Shown piece after piece: positions 23,756 to 32,630 of a stretch of DNA of 37,082 nucleotides; positions within the stretch are counted from its first letter, which is position 1, and every line of letters starts with the position of its first letter. Both the position numbers and the translations under genes were made by a program. Source of the stretch: JBCDGZ01 sp038750655. GTDB taxonomy: Bacteria; Bacteroidota; Bacteroidia; Chitinophagales; Saprospiraceae. Location: NCBI GenBank assembly GCA_038750655.1, contig JBCDGZ010000075.1:1-37082 (forward strand), read 5' to 3'. The notes beneath the pieces are model-generated. The model worked only from the letters and a program-made list of their open reading frames with translations. It searched no databases and had not been told where the DNA came from.

Positions 23756-24658
23756 ATGCGTGCGCTAATCATTACGATTTTTTCTTTTTGCCTTGGGGGA
23801 CTGTATGCCCAATCTGGCACCCTGCTCTCGGTATTCGATCCGCTGATCGGCAAAACTTGGAAGGCCGAAGGCCGCTGGGGAGATGGAAGTGTTTTTAAAC
23901 AAGAAATTACCTTTCGCTACGGACTTGACAAGCAAGTCGTCTATGCAGATGCTCAGGGATTTGTTGATGAGCAACGGACCCAGTGGGGCAAGCGCAATCA
24001 CGGCATTCGTCGCTGGGATGCGCAAGATCAGGTCATTAAATTCTGGGAGTTCGATGTCTTTGGCGGCTTGACAGAAGGTCGGGTATTTAGCCAAGGAGAC
24101 AGCATTTATTATCAATATAATTATGGAGAGGGCGATCAACAATCATTAGTAACAGATGCTTGGGAAAAAATTGACGATCAGACCTATGCCTTCAAGGTCG
24201 GGCAGTACGAAAATGGTGTTTGGAAGCAGGTCTATTTGGATACTCGCTTCATTGCTGCGCCGACTTTTACGGGCAGCGAGGAAGATTTTGAGCAAATTAT
24301 GAAAAACATCGCTGCTTTTTCGGCCAGCTACATGAACGGCGATTACCAGGCCATCGTCGATGCCTACACCCCCCAAGGCAAGATTATGCCCAACGGCCCT
24401 CGCATCCTCCAAGGACCCGAAGCCTTGACCCGCTACTGGAAACCGCGCGAGGGCTACACCACCCTTCACCATAAAATTCGACCCGTAGCAATCCATATCC
24501 TTGGTGATACCGCCTACGACTACGGCTATTACGAAGGCTCTACCAAAAACCCAGAAGGCCAAGTTTCCAATTGGCAGGGCAAGTACGTAATCATCTGGAA
24601 AAAGATAGCGGAGAAATGGTTGATTGATATTGATATTTGGAATCGGGTCAATCCCTAA
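23756..24658 (+). CDS. secreted lipocalin-like plus SnoaL/NTF2-like protein
   Basis: A 300-residue exported protein with signal peptide MRALIITIFSFCLGGLYAQ. The N-terminal half (about 25-180) is lipocalin-like: FDPLIGKTWKAEGRWGDGSV, followed by regular strand pairs such as IKFWEFDVFGGLTEGRVF. The C-terminal half (about 185-300) is a DUF4440/SnoaL-type NTF2-like domain: FSASYMNGDYQAIVDAYTPQ, GPRILQGPEALTRYWKPR and GKYVIIWKKIAEKWLIDIDI, ending WNRVNP. NTF2-like cavities bind or isomerise small hydrophobic molecules. Its stop codon lies in a 14-bp palindrome (24654-24667), and the GNAT gene starts 12 bp later, so both are probably one transcript. The exact function is unknown. Confidence 0.8.
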   Translation: MRALIITIFSFCLGGLYAQSGTLLSVFDPLIGKTWKAEGRWGDGSVFKQEITFRYGLDKQVVYADAQGFVDEQRTQWGKRNHGIRRWDAQDQVIKFWEFDVFGGLTEGRVFSQGDSIYYQYNYGEGDQQSLVTDAWEKIDDQTYAFKVGQYENGVWKQVYLDTRFIAAPTFTGSEEDFEQIMKNIAAFSASYMNGDYQAIVDAYTPQGKIMPNGPRILQGPEALTRYWKPREGYTTLHHKIRPVAIHILGDTAYDYGYYEGSTKNPEGQVSNWQGKYVIIWKKIAEKWLIDIDIWNRVNP

Positions 24659-24670
24659 GTACTTAGGACT

Positions 24671-25510
24671 ATGGAAATTCGCAATCTTCAAGGAGCCGAT
24701 ATGGCCGAGTTTACCAACTGCTTTAATACGGCGTTCTCTGATTACATTGTCACCTTTAATGCCACAAAGGACTATCTGGTCAATCGCTGGGTAGGCGCTC
24801 GGATTGACTACACCCTCTCCTACGGGGTCTGGGATGGGCCGAAGATGGTGGCCTTCATTGTCAACGGCATCGATCAGCGGCGGGGCGCCTTGACGGCGCA
24901 CAACAATGGCACCGGCGTCATTCCTGATTATCGGGGGCAGCGGCTGGTGGATCGCATCTACGATCGGGCCATTCCGGAGCTGAAGGCTCGTGGAGTGACG
25001 AGGTGCACCTTGGAGGTGATCTGCGGGAATGATCGGGCCATCCGGGTGTATGAGCGCAATGGCTTCACCATCGGCCGGCAGCTGCACTGCTATGCGGGCT
25101 TGCCTACAGAGGAGGCGGGCCACTTCCTACAGTTGGAATTGCGGGAGATGGTAGCGCCAGATTGGCCTTTGTACGCCACCCTGGGCGGGGTGGAGCCCGC
25201 TTGGGAGCAAAATAATCGGGCTGTTTTGGCTTTGCAAGATCAGTATACTTACCTGCATCTTCACCAAAGGGGCGAGGTCGTCGGCTATGCAATCATCAAC
25301 GAAGCTACCGGCAGCTTGCCTCAGTTGGCTATCGCTGAAGCGCATCGCGGTCAGGGGTATGGCCGCTACTTGTTTAGTGCACTGGCAAAGCGAGTCCCCA
25401 AAATCAAAGTTAATAATGTCGATGCAGCGGCAGTGTCTACCAATGTCTTTTTGGAGAAAAGCGGGGTAGGATTAGTATTGTCGCAGTACGAAATGGAGCG
25501 GGGGATATGA
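24671..25510 (+). CDS. tandem GNAT-fold acetyltransferase
   Basis: A 279-residue cytosolic protein with two GNAT units. The first (about residues 1-150) has the acetyl-CoA-binding pattern GVIPDYRGQRLVDRIYDRAI and the closing IRVYERNGFTIGRQLHCYAG. The second (about 165-279) has LAIAEAHRGQGYGRYLFSAL and ends TNVFLEKSGVGLVLSQYEME. Both copies keep the R/Q-x-x-G-x-G/A loop, the first as RGQRLV, which is less canonical, so the second may be the more active site. GNAT enzymes move an acetyl group to amines; the substrate is unknown. It starts 12 bp after the secreted-protein gene and converges on msrA with a long hairpin between them. Confidence 0.88.
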   Translation: MEIRNLQGADMAEFTNCFNTAFSDYIVTFNATKDYLVNRWVGARIDYTLSYGVWDGPKMVAFIVNGIDQRRGALTAHNNGTGVIPDYRGQRLVDRIYDRAIPELKARGVTRCTLEVICGNDRAIRVYERNGFTIGRQLHCYAGLPTEEAGHFLQLELREMVAPDWPLYATLGGVEPAWEQNNRAVLALQDQYTYLHLHQRGEVVGYAIINEATGSLPQLAIAEAHRGQGYGRYLFSALAKRVPKIKVNNVDAAAVSTNVFLEKSGVGLVLSQYEMERGI

Positions 25511-25558
25511 GGTAGTGATCTTCGGCATTACTTTCTTATTTCAGGTGTTTTATGCTGA

Positions 25559-25600
25559 TACTCATTCAAAATTTTCTGTCTAGAAAATTTTGAATGAGTA
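25559..25600. repeat. perfect 19-bp inverted repeat with 4-nt loop between convergent genes
   Basis: Arm TACTCATTCAAAATTTTCT (25559-25577) and its exact complement (25582-25600) flank a GTCT loop. It lies midway between the GNAT gene and the convergent msrA gene. No T-tract follows on either strand, so it is not a textbook intrinsic terminator, yet the position suggests a bidirectional transcript end. It could also be a small mobile palindrome. Confidence 0.7.
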
Positions 25601-25658
25601 AACTAAGCTGAAAATAGGCTTCAGCCCGAATTTTCATCGAACTAAAGCCCTTTGTCTC

Positions 25659-26357
25659 TTATGACTTCATGTATTTTTTCTTGAGTAATGTCTTAAACTG
25701 CTTTTTCACCTTTTCCACTTTAGGGCGACTGATTCGTTGCACATAAGGATTCTCTGGATGGTGCTCATAATAGTCTTGGTGGTAGGCCTCTGCGACCCAG
25801 AATTCCTCGTAGGAGGCCACCTGGGTGACGATAGGCTTAGGGAATTTACCGGCGGTATTCAGCTTTTCGAAATAGGTCTCGGTTTGTTCTTTTTGCTCCG
25901 GGGAGTGGTAAAAAACGGCAGATCGGTACTGAGTGCCCACATCGGGGCCTTGGCGGTTAAGCTGGGTAGGATCGTGGGCGACGACTAGGATTTCGAGCAA
26001 TTGCTGAAAGCTGATCACCTCCGAATCGTAGTAAATTTGGATCGCTTCGGCGTGGCCAGTGCTGCCCGTACCAATTTGCTGATAGGTGGGATGCTCCGAC
26101 TCGCCACCAGAGTAGCCGCTGATGACATCTACGACGCCTTCGATCCGCTCAAAGGCCGCTTCGGTACACCAGAAACAACCCCCGGCGAAAGTAGCCACAG
26201 CATATTGCTCATAGCCCTTTCCTTGGATATAATCAGCGATTCTTGGGTTCTTACCATCTTTCTGGCTGACTTGCAGTGGGCCTTGCCCTTGAGAAGGGCC
26301 ACAGGCAACTGCAGCACTAATCAGCACGGTCAAAAGAAGCATTAATTGCTTAGACAT
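25659..26357 (-). CDS. msrA: peptide-methionine (S)-S-oxide reductase MsrA, lipoprotein form
   Basis: Reduces methionine-S-sulfoxide in proteins, a repair of oxidative damage. With the ATG at 26357 the protein has 232 aa and a lipoprotein signal (MSKQLMLLLTVLISAAVACG, lipobox AVAC, Cys19), so it acts in the cell envelope. The catalytic motif is FAGGCFWCTEAAFER, with nucleophile Cys61 and Cys64 as likely resolving residue; no Cys is seen near the C-terminus. Other conserved stretches are GVVDVISGYSGGE and GSTGHAEAIQIYYD, plus QYRSAVFYHSPEQ. A longer frame from 26414 is unlikely because a good -7 promoter element lies inside it at 26381-26388. It is monocistronic, and converges with the GNAT gene. 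Confidence 0.96.
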   Translation of the reverse strand: MSKQLMLLLTVLISAAVACGPSQGQGPLQVSQKDGKNPRIADYIQGKGYEQYAVATFAGGCFWCTEAAFERIEGVVDVISGYSGGESEHPTYQQIGTGSTGHAEAIQIYYDSEVISFQQLLEILVVAHDPTQLNRQGPDVGTQYRSAVFYHSPEQKEQTETYFEKLNTAGKFPKPIVTQVASYEEFWVAEAYHQDYYEHHPENPYVQRISRPKVEKVKKQFKTLLKKKYMKS

Positions 26358-26380
26358 AGATATAGATTTTTGATTCTCAA

Positions 26381-26388
26381 CAAAGTTA
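26381..26388 (-). promoter_or_regulatory. Bacteroidota -7 promoter element for msrA
   Basis: On the minus strand this reads TAACTTTG, an exact TAnnTTTG match, 23 bp before the chosen ATG at 26357. It argues against the upstream start at 26414. No clear -33 TTG is seen. Confidence 0.5.
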
Positions 26389-26489
26389 AATGGAAAGTAT
26401 TGCAGAACTATCACAAAATCAGAACAATACTGTGCGGCGATGGTTTAAGCGGCATTGAAAGGTAGGCCAATGAAAAAAGAGGTTTTGTA

Positions 26490-28706
26490 TCAAAACTGCC
26501 GCAAGTAGGTGATCTTACCGATGAGTTCTTGGGCATTCAATCGGTTTTCTGGCAAAAAGTCATCCGCTTGGTTGCTATTAAAAACCAGAAAAATAAACGA
26601 CAGCGGGCGATACTCCCAGGAAAACCGCACATTCCAAATATCCGTTTTGTTGGCACTATTCCACTGATAAGAACCGATGAGTTGTACTCTGGGATTGAGG
26701 GCCAGTCGAGCTCTGGTTACAATCAGATCGGTATCTAGGTCTGCTCGTTCAGCCCCTAGCTGCCGAAATTGATTCCGAACGTAAAAGGCAAAAAACTCCA
26801 AATGCGGCGCAGGTGCCACTCGTGTTTCCAAAAGCAATCTACTGAATTGACCATTATAAAATTCTCCTATCTCATAGCGTACCGTTCCGGCTAGCTTACG
26901 AGAAAAGTCGGAGGAAAGCCCAAAGTCCACACTGGTAAAGTGATAAAAGCCCGGTTCGATGGTGACGCCCAGTGGCTCAAATTCCTCATCGATTTGCTGC
27001 CACTCTTGGGTGATTCGAACCTCAAATTCTCCCCCGGTTTGCCACTCTAAGTCGAAAGGCGAATAATTGGCGATCGCTTGCTGAAAAGCACCGTCTGACG
27101 CCCGCCAGATAATATCGACCCCCATGTCGGGTCCAAAGCTGCGAATAAATTTGGGAAGCCAGCTTGGGCGAATATCGAAATCAGCGCCAGGACTGAGCAG
27201 CGCATAGTCACTTAAGGCCAGAAACCCCACTCCCGGCAGATAATCTTGTGAGGCATATTGCCCTATAATCCCCAAATACCCCCAATTCTTTTGTTGGTAT
27301 ATCCACCCGTGTCCTGCCAAGCCCTCACCAGTCTCAGAGTCTGAGGAAGCAGAAACCATCGCCTCCATAGAGATGGATTGCTTAGGCCGAAGAAATCCAT
27401 TGATCGTTGCCGTCGTATTATTCCTTCTCGGCGTCATTTGCCCCCCCAGCTCAAAGTCCTCATCCCGCCGCCAAGTCACCAAGCCCCCCAAGCGGTTTTG
27501 GCCGGAGAAATTCCGCACATACCTCCCCACGCCAAAATGCGAGGTGGGACTGCTAGCCGTAGCGCGTTGACGCATCGCCAGTACGCCCGAGGTCTGCCTA
27601 CTCGTTTGGCTAGTAAACCGTAGACCACCATCCAGCGGAATAGGACTTCCGTTGTCGTCCAGACCAATCCTGCGGCTGAAAAAGGGCTGTATGAAAGTAG
27701 CTGAGCTGGTGCTGAAGATATTGGCATTCTCCAAAAAGAACTGCCGGCGCTCGGGAAAAAGTACAGAGAATCGAGTGAGGTTTTGCACCTGCTGATCGAC
27801 GTCTGCCTGAGCAAAATCAGTATTGATGGTCGCATCCAGAACAGCATTAGGAGTGATTGCCCATTTAAGTTCTCCTCCTACCTTGAGATTACTGAAGGTC
27901 TCCTCCGGCATTTCTCCATCCTCAGTACGCCCTACATCTACTAAGGTGTAGGGATTGATCTGTAAATTGGCAGCAGGAGGTGGTGGTTCCAGGCCCTTCA
28001 GGACAGCTGCATAGGCCATTCTAAAATGAGAGAAGACTCGCGGATAGGCAGGCCAAGTCGTTACTTCGTTATTTCTGCGAATATTGCGATTGAAAGAAAT
28101 GAACATTTCGCTGCTGTTTTCCTGGTAGCGCAAGGTTTTCCAAGGGATTGCGATTTCAGCCACCCAGGCCGTGTCTGTAATTTGGGTACGTACGTACCAA
28201 AGGGCATCCCAATTGACATTGCCTTCAGATTCGGCACCGTCAATGACCTGTATTTCACGTTGAGAGCCATAGGGGGTCACTTCAAAGCCGACCGCATTGC
28301 GCTTGTCAAGCAGCCCATCAATAGCAAAACTGAACCGATCATTACCATAACCACTAAAATCGCGTTGTAAATTGCGTACCCTGAGCTGATTTCGATCGCT
28401 TAGGCTATCTAAATTGAGTACGCCAATGTAGAGGAAGGTGGAATTAAAAAGAATGCTTACTTGGGTATCAAAACTGGCAGCTTTGCCTTGGAAGGGATCT
28501 CTTTGGGTAAACCCAGATACGATTTGTGCCGATCGCCAGGCGGCTTCATCCAGTTGGCCGTCCAATGTGATGGCATCTTCAGCTACCTTGGTAGCATAAA
28601 CTTCCAATGGCTTCTCAGGGGGAGGAAATACCTGCTGGCCGGAGGTAATGTACGGTAAGCACCATAGACAGCAGCTGACTATAAAAAATCGTATAGTTTG
28701 TTTCAT
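26490..28706 (-). CDS. outer-membrane protein with CBM9-like domain and DUF5916 beta-barrel
   Basis: A 738-residue exported protein. The signal peptide ends near YITSGQ. Residues about 33-235 form a carbohydrate-binding family 9-like sandwich: ITLDGQLDEAAWRSAQIVSG, FNSTFLYIGVLNLDS, DRFSFAIDGLLDKRNAVGFE and VAEIAIPWKTLRYQ. Residues about 240-738 match the DUF5916 pattern, with NTDFAQADVDQQVQNLTRFS and LFPERRQFFLENANIF followed by many amphipathic strands, and end in Phe (GKITYLRQF), typical of an outer-membrane barrel. The family is common in Bacteroidota and is of unknown function, perhaps binding or transporting a glycan. It stands alone between msrA (132 bp away, no clear promoter) and the divergent SNF2 gene. 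Confidence 0.92.
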   Translation of the reverse strand: MKQTIRFFIVSCCLWCLPYITSGQQVFPPPEKPLEVYATKVAEDAITLDGQLDEAAWRSAQIVSGFTQRDPFQGKAASFDTQVSILFNSTFLYIGVLNLDSLSDRNQLRVRNLQRDFSGYGNDRFSFAIDGLLDKRNAVGFEVTPYGSQREIQVIDGAESEGNVNWDALWYVRTQITDTAWVAEIAIPWKTLRYQENSSEMFISFNRNIRRNNEVTTWPAYPRVFSHFRMAYAAVLKGLEPPPPAANLQINPYTLVDVGRTEDGEMPEETFSNLKVGGELKWAITPNAVLDATINTDFAQADVDQQVQNLTRFSVLFPERRQFFLENANIFSTSSATFIQPFFSRRIGLDDNGSPIPLDGGLRFTSQTSRQTSGVLAMRQRATASSPTSHFGVGRYVRNFSGQNRLGGLVTWRRDEDFELGGQMTPRRNNTTATINGFLRPKQSISMEAMVSASSDSETGEGLAGHGWIYQQKNWGYLGIIGQYASQDYLPGVGFLALSDYALLSPGADFDIRPSWLPKFIRSFGPDMGVDIIWRASDGAFQQAIANYSPFDLEWQTGGEFEVRITQEWQQIDEEFEPLGVTIEPGFYHFTSVDFGLSSDFSRKLAGTVRYEIGEFYNGQFSRLLLETRVAPAPHLEFFAFYVRNQFRQLGAERADLDTDLIVTRARLALNPRVQLIGSYQWNSANKTDIWNVRFSWEYRPLSFIFLVFNSNQADDFLPENRLNAQELIGKITYLRQF

Positions 28707-28866
28707 AAGCTAGTTAATAGCTATGCACTCTTTTAGTTGGCCATAAGATACCAATATCCCGACAAAATAAGGCAGCTATTATCCGAAAATAACACCTCAT
28801 TTTAAACTACAGTCCACCCCAAAAAGACCACTTGTACTGACAATCATAACTATTTGCTTGCGTTGC

Positions 28867-28897
28867 TTGCCCCTCTCCTGCTTGAAGTCTATCTTTG
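28867..28897 (+). promoter_or_regulatory. Bacteroidota promoter for the SNF2 helicase gene
   Basis: TTG at 28867-28869 and TATCTTTG at 28890-28897 are spaced by 20 bp, close to the Bacteroidota -33/-7 consensus. It is the best-formed promoter seen in the window. It lies downstream of a possible TTG start at 28854, and therefore supports the ATG at 28932. Confidence 0.65.
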
Positions 28898-28931
28898 CAA
28901 ACACTTTAATTGCCATAATCTACTACTTTAC

Positions 28932-31900
28932 ATGCTGACGGAAGATTTTCTGAAAGAAGCCCTTCGAGAGGATTTTGATAGTTTCATCACTATAAAAGGG
29001 AAAAAACTTTATCACAGCGATGCCGTCTATCATATCAAGTTGTCAGAAGGCACCCTCGATGCCATAGTCATAGAGCAGGGCGTCCCCTACTCTGTTCAAT
29101 TTGAAAAATCAGAGGATGATCGCTACATCTTTTTCGATGGTCACTGCACCTGCGGAGAACCCGAATGTGAGCACCAGGCAGCCGCCCTTTATGCTGCTAT
29201 AGATGCTGTGCAGAGTGCCCGGCCGGCTAGAGGGCGCAGAGGGCGTCGCCCCAAGCAGGTTGTCCAGGCTCAACTGGAAGGCAAGCACGCTGGCTTATAT
29301 CGCTCTTTCCCCCTTGAAATGGGCCTATTGAATGCCGTTCAGCAGTTCCGCGCCAAGCGCTATCAAGACCTAAATTGGTCGGAAAGCATAGAGGGCACCC
29401 TTATTTCACCCACAGAAATAGAGCTGACGAGCACCACCAACGACAGTTACTACTTTGTACCCATTAGTAAAAAAATGCACCTAAAGGTGGAGAATGGGAA
29501 GATGCATGTCAAATGTTTCACTTGCAAAAGCAATAAAAAGACCTTCTGTGAACACCAAACAGCTCTTCTCGCTGCGGCAGTCAAAGAACTTCACCATTTT
29601 GACTTCTCCAACCCCGAAGCCGCCTATAAGCAACACATCAACCGCTCCGCCGAGCAGTTGAAGGTTAACCCGGAAATTGTAGAAAAATACTTTCACCTCA
29701 AAATACTTCCAAGTGGAATTGCCTTGGCTCCCAAGCAGAGCAACATGGTGAATGAAAGATGGTTGCAACTCATGCACAACATCAGCAATTACGCTAAGGA
29801 TGAACGACAAAAGCTAATTGAGCAGGAAACGGAGCGCTTGGAGGAGGGGCGGGGCCTGCGATATGCCTTTGTTTGGACCAACCGGCAAGATTATGATAAA
29901 TCCGACCAACCCGCTCTTTCCTTTGTCAAAGGCCCAGGTTACAAGACCAAGGAGGGCGTTAAGGACCTTGTCAAGCACTTGGAAGACCTCCCCAATAATT
30001 TTCCAGAACAACTACAAAATCTCGGGCAGCGGTTGTTTTTTCACCTCCGAGAAGAAAACACAGAGAAACAATTTCACCAAATTAAAGCCCTGCTGAAAGA
30101 GCATATAGAAGCGCTGAACAACATCTACCAGTATACCTATGTAAATGGTCCCTATGGTCATGCACCAAGGGTCTCAGAGCTAAATATGGTCAAATTTTCT
30201 CCCTCTCCTTTAGCATGTAGGATCAGCTTTGAAGTTATTGATGGATTTATCCACCTGACCCGTCATATTAGCCATCAGGATACCGCCTTTGATTTCAATA
30301 AAGTGGTTTACTCCAATACCGTTTTCTGTTCTACGAAAAATAGAGCTTACCTCTATCCGCACCACAAGTTCCTGGAATTCATGTCCATCTTCCCCGAGGG
30401 CCATGATACGATTATTTTGCCTAACGTAGACGAGGTTCAAAAAACCACCTTAGTCAACCAGTTTCGCTCTCATTTTGAAGTGACTGTGCCCTCTCAATTT
30501 TCTATGGAAGAGGAGATCCTGACCGATGCGCATCTGCAAATTCTTCTCCGTGAAGCGGGTAACTTTGTGCTCTTCGAACCTCGTCTCCAATACCAAGAGC
30601 ACAGCTTCAATGCTTTTGAGGAGGATACATATTTTATTGAGGACAAACTGTATCGAATCAATGAGGAAGACCGAGAATTCCTGCTCCGTTTTCTAAAAAA
30701 TGCCCATCCTGCTTTCAACAATCCTGTACAGGTGCAAGACTATGTCTATTTGGACCTCAACGAGATGGTCAACAACTATTGGTTTATTCGTTTCAATGAG
30801 GCTTGCGAGGCCGCTGGGATAGAGGTCCTGGGGCAGAAAGAATTGAGCAAGTTCAACTATTCGAAGCATCGAGCCAAAACTTATATGCACATCAAATCTG
30901 GTATTGACTGGTTCGATGTGGAGGCTGGGCTTTCTTTTGGTAAAGAAAAAATCAAAACCGCCGACTGGATCAGGGCATTGCGCAATAAGGAGACCTTTGT
31001 TCGGCTCAAAGACGGCTCTCTGGGGATACTGCCGGAAGAATGGCTCAAGCAGGCCAGTAAGCTGCTAGCGGTTGCTGATGTGGATAAGGGCCAATTGAAA
31101 ATTTCGAAATACCGCTTCAACATCATCGAAGAACTGTTTGATAACATTGATGACAAGCAGGTGCTCAAGGAACTGAAGGAGAAAAAAGCACGCTTGCAAG
31201 CCATCGACCTTAAGAAGCGATACCGTCTTCCAAAAAATGTGAAAGCCAAACTGCGGAATTATCAAAAGCATGGCTTCACCTGGCTCAAGTTTTTAGATGA
31301 ATCTGGTTTTGGAGGCATTCTGGCCGATGATATGGGATTGGGAAAAACCCTACAGGTCATCACCCTGCTTGCTGAGCAAATCGACCGGCCGACCTCGCTG
31401 GTCATCGTCCCCCGAAGCTTATTGTTCAACTGGGCGGCCGAGCTGGATAAGTTCTGCCCCGACTTAAAGTACCAAATTCATCACGGACCGGGCCGAGCCA
31501 AAAATATGGAACGCCTGCAATTGGAAAATATCATCATCACTACCTACCATACGGTGACCAATGATATTCAGATTTTTAAAGATTTTAAGTTCAACTACAT
31601 TATTCTTGACGAATCCCAAGCCATCAAAAACCCAGATGCTAAGCGTTACAAGGCCATCCGCCTGCTGCAATCTCGCAATAAACTGGCAATGACCGGTACG
31701 CCGATTGAGAATAATACCTTTGATCTTTACTCTCAGCTCAGCTTCACCTCTCCGGGCTTATTGGGTGGAAGGACGAATTTCAAGAACAATTTTTCAGTGC
31801 CCATTGATAGCAATGGAGATGCGGAGGCCGCTGAGCTACTGCGCAAGCTTACTCATCCTTTCATCCTTCGGCGCACCAAGGAGCAAGTAGCTAAGGACCT

Positions 31901-32630
31901 GCCCGAAAAAACGGAGACGATTATCTATTGTGAGATGGGTACGGCCCAGCGCAAGCTCTACGAAAAGCTGAAGAAAGGGATCAGGGAAGATATTCAGGAG
32001 GCAGTTGAGGAGAAGGGCGTCAATAAATCCAAGTTTCAAATCCTGGACGGCCTGCTGCGCCTTCGACAAATGTGCAACTCTCCCCTACTGGTCAATCCCT
32101 CTTTTTCTGGGGTCAATGCCGACTCCGTTAAGATCAACACCTTGATGGAAAGCCTGGTAGAGGCGCTTGATCAAAAGCACCATGCCCTGGTCTTTTCTCA
32201 ATTTGTCAGCCTGCTTACCATCGTCCGAAAGGAGCTAGACCAGCGAGGCATCCGCTACGCCTACCTCGATGGCTCCACCACCAAACGACAGGCCGAAGTC
32301 GACAAATTCATGAACAACGACGAGATCAAAATCTTTCTCATCAGCATCAAGGCTGGCAACACCGGTATGAACCTCACTAAAGCCGACTACGTCTACATCC
32401 TCGACCCCTGGTGGAATCCCGCCGTAGAGGCCCAAGCCATCGATAGAACCCACCGCATCGGCCAAAAAAATCAAATCTTTGCCTACAAGCTGATCTGCAA
32501 AAACTCCATCGAAGAAAAAATCTTACAGCTACAAGCCAAAAAGAAGAAACTGGCTTCGGAAATCATCCGCACCGACGAGAACATCCTGAAATCTCTGAAA
32601 AAAGAAGACCTCATGGCTCTATTCGACTAA
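28932..32630 (+). CDS. SNF2-family DEAD/DEAH helicase with two SWIM-type zinc motifs
   Basis: A 1232-residue SNF2/Rad54-like ATPase starting MLTEDFLKEALREDF. The N-terminal part holds two zinc-binding clusters: CTCGEPECEH (C72, C74, C79, H81), a SWIM-type motif, and CFTCKSNKKTFCEH (C195, C198, C206, H208). The middle (about 230-760) is poorly recognised. The helicase core follows: LRNYQKHGFTWLKFLDESGF, Walker A ADDMGLGKT (about 796-804), motif II LDESQAIKNP (about 890), MTGTPIENN (about 919), RRTKEQVAKDLPEKTE, then the C-terminal lobe with ALVFSQFVSLL, YLDGSTTKRQAEVDKF and DPWWNPAVEAQAIDRTHRIG. Such proteins remodel protein-DNA complexes and some occur in transcription or defence contexts. 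No partner gene suggests defence here. It has its own promoter and its stop overlaps the convergent deacetylase gene. Confidence 0.95.
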   Translation: MLTEDFLKEALREDFDSFITIKGKKLYHSDAVYHIKLSEGTLDAIVIEQGVPYSVQFEKSEDDRYIFFDGHCTCGEPECEHQAAALYAAIDAVQSARPARGRRGRRPKQVVQAQLEGKHAGLYRSFPLEMGLLNAVQQFRAKRYQDLNWSESIEGTLISPTEIELTSTTNDSYYFVPISKKMHLKVENGKMHVKCFTCKSNKKTFCEHQTALLAAAVKELHHFDFSNPEAAYKQHINRSAEQLKVNPEIVEKYFHLKILPSGIALAPKQSNMVNERWLQLMHNISNYAKDERQKLIEQETERLEEGRGLRYAFVWTNRQDYDKSDQPALSFVKGPGYKTKEGVKDLVKHLEDLPNNFPEQLQNLGQRLFFHLREENTEKQFHQIKALLKEHIEALNNIYQYTYVNGPYGHAPRVSELNMVKFSPSPLACRISFEVIDGFIHLTRHISHQDTAFDFNKVVYSNTVFCSTKNRAYLYPHHKFLEFMSIFPEGHDTIILPNVDEVQKTTLVNQFRSHFEVTVPSQFSMEEEILTDAHLQILLREAGNFVLFEPRLQYQEHSFNAFEEDTYFIEDKLYRINEEDREFLLRFLKNAHPAFNNPVQVQDYVYLDLNEMVNNYWFIRFNEACEAAGIEVLGQKELSKFNYSKHRAKTYMHIKSGIDWFDVEAGLSFGKEKIKTADWIRALRNKETFVRLKDGSLGILPEEWLKQASKLLAVADVDKGQLKISKYRFNIIEELFDNIDDKQVLKELKEKKARLQAIDLKKRYRLPKNVKAKLRNYQKHGFTWLKFLDESGFGGILADDMGLGKTLQVITLLAEQIDRPTSLVIVPRSLLFNWAAELDKFCPDLKYQIHHGPGRAKNMERLQLENIIITTYHTVTNDIQIFKDFKFNYIILDESQAIKNPDAKRYKAIRLLQSRNKLAMTGTPIENNTFDLYSQLSFTSPGLLGGRTNFKNNFSVPIDSNGDAEAAELLRKLTHPFILRRTKEQVAKDLPEKTETIIYCEMGTAQRKLYEKLKKGIREDIQEAVEEKGVNKSKFQILDGLLRLRQMCNSPLLVNPSFSGVNADSVKINTLMESLVEALDQKHHALVFSQFVSLLTIVRKELDQRGIRYAYLDGSTTKRQAEVDKFMNNDEIKIFLISIKAGNTGMNLTKADYVYILDPWWNPAVEAQAIDRTHRIGQKNQIFAYKLICKNSIEEKILQLQAKKKKLASEIIRTDENILKSLKKEDLMALFD

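Noticed and set aside
24146..25123. Minus-strand 325-residue frame opposite the SnoaL-like and GNAT genes
   Set aside because: It covers two well-supported plus-strand genes and the gap between them, and its composition is that of an antisense shadow.
25561..25598. Classical intrinsic terminator at the long hairpin
   Set aside because: No T-tract follows the stem on either strand, so I list it as an inverted repeat with uncertain role.
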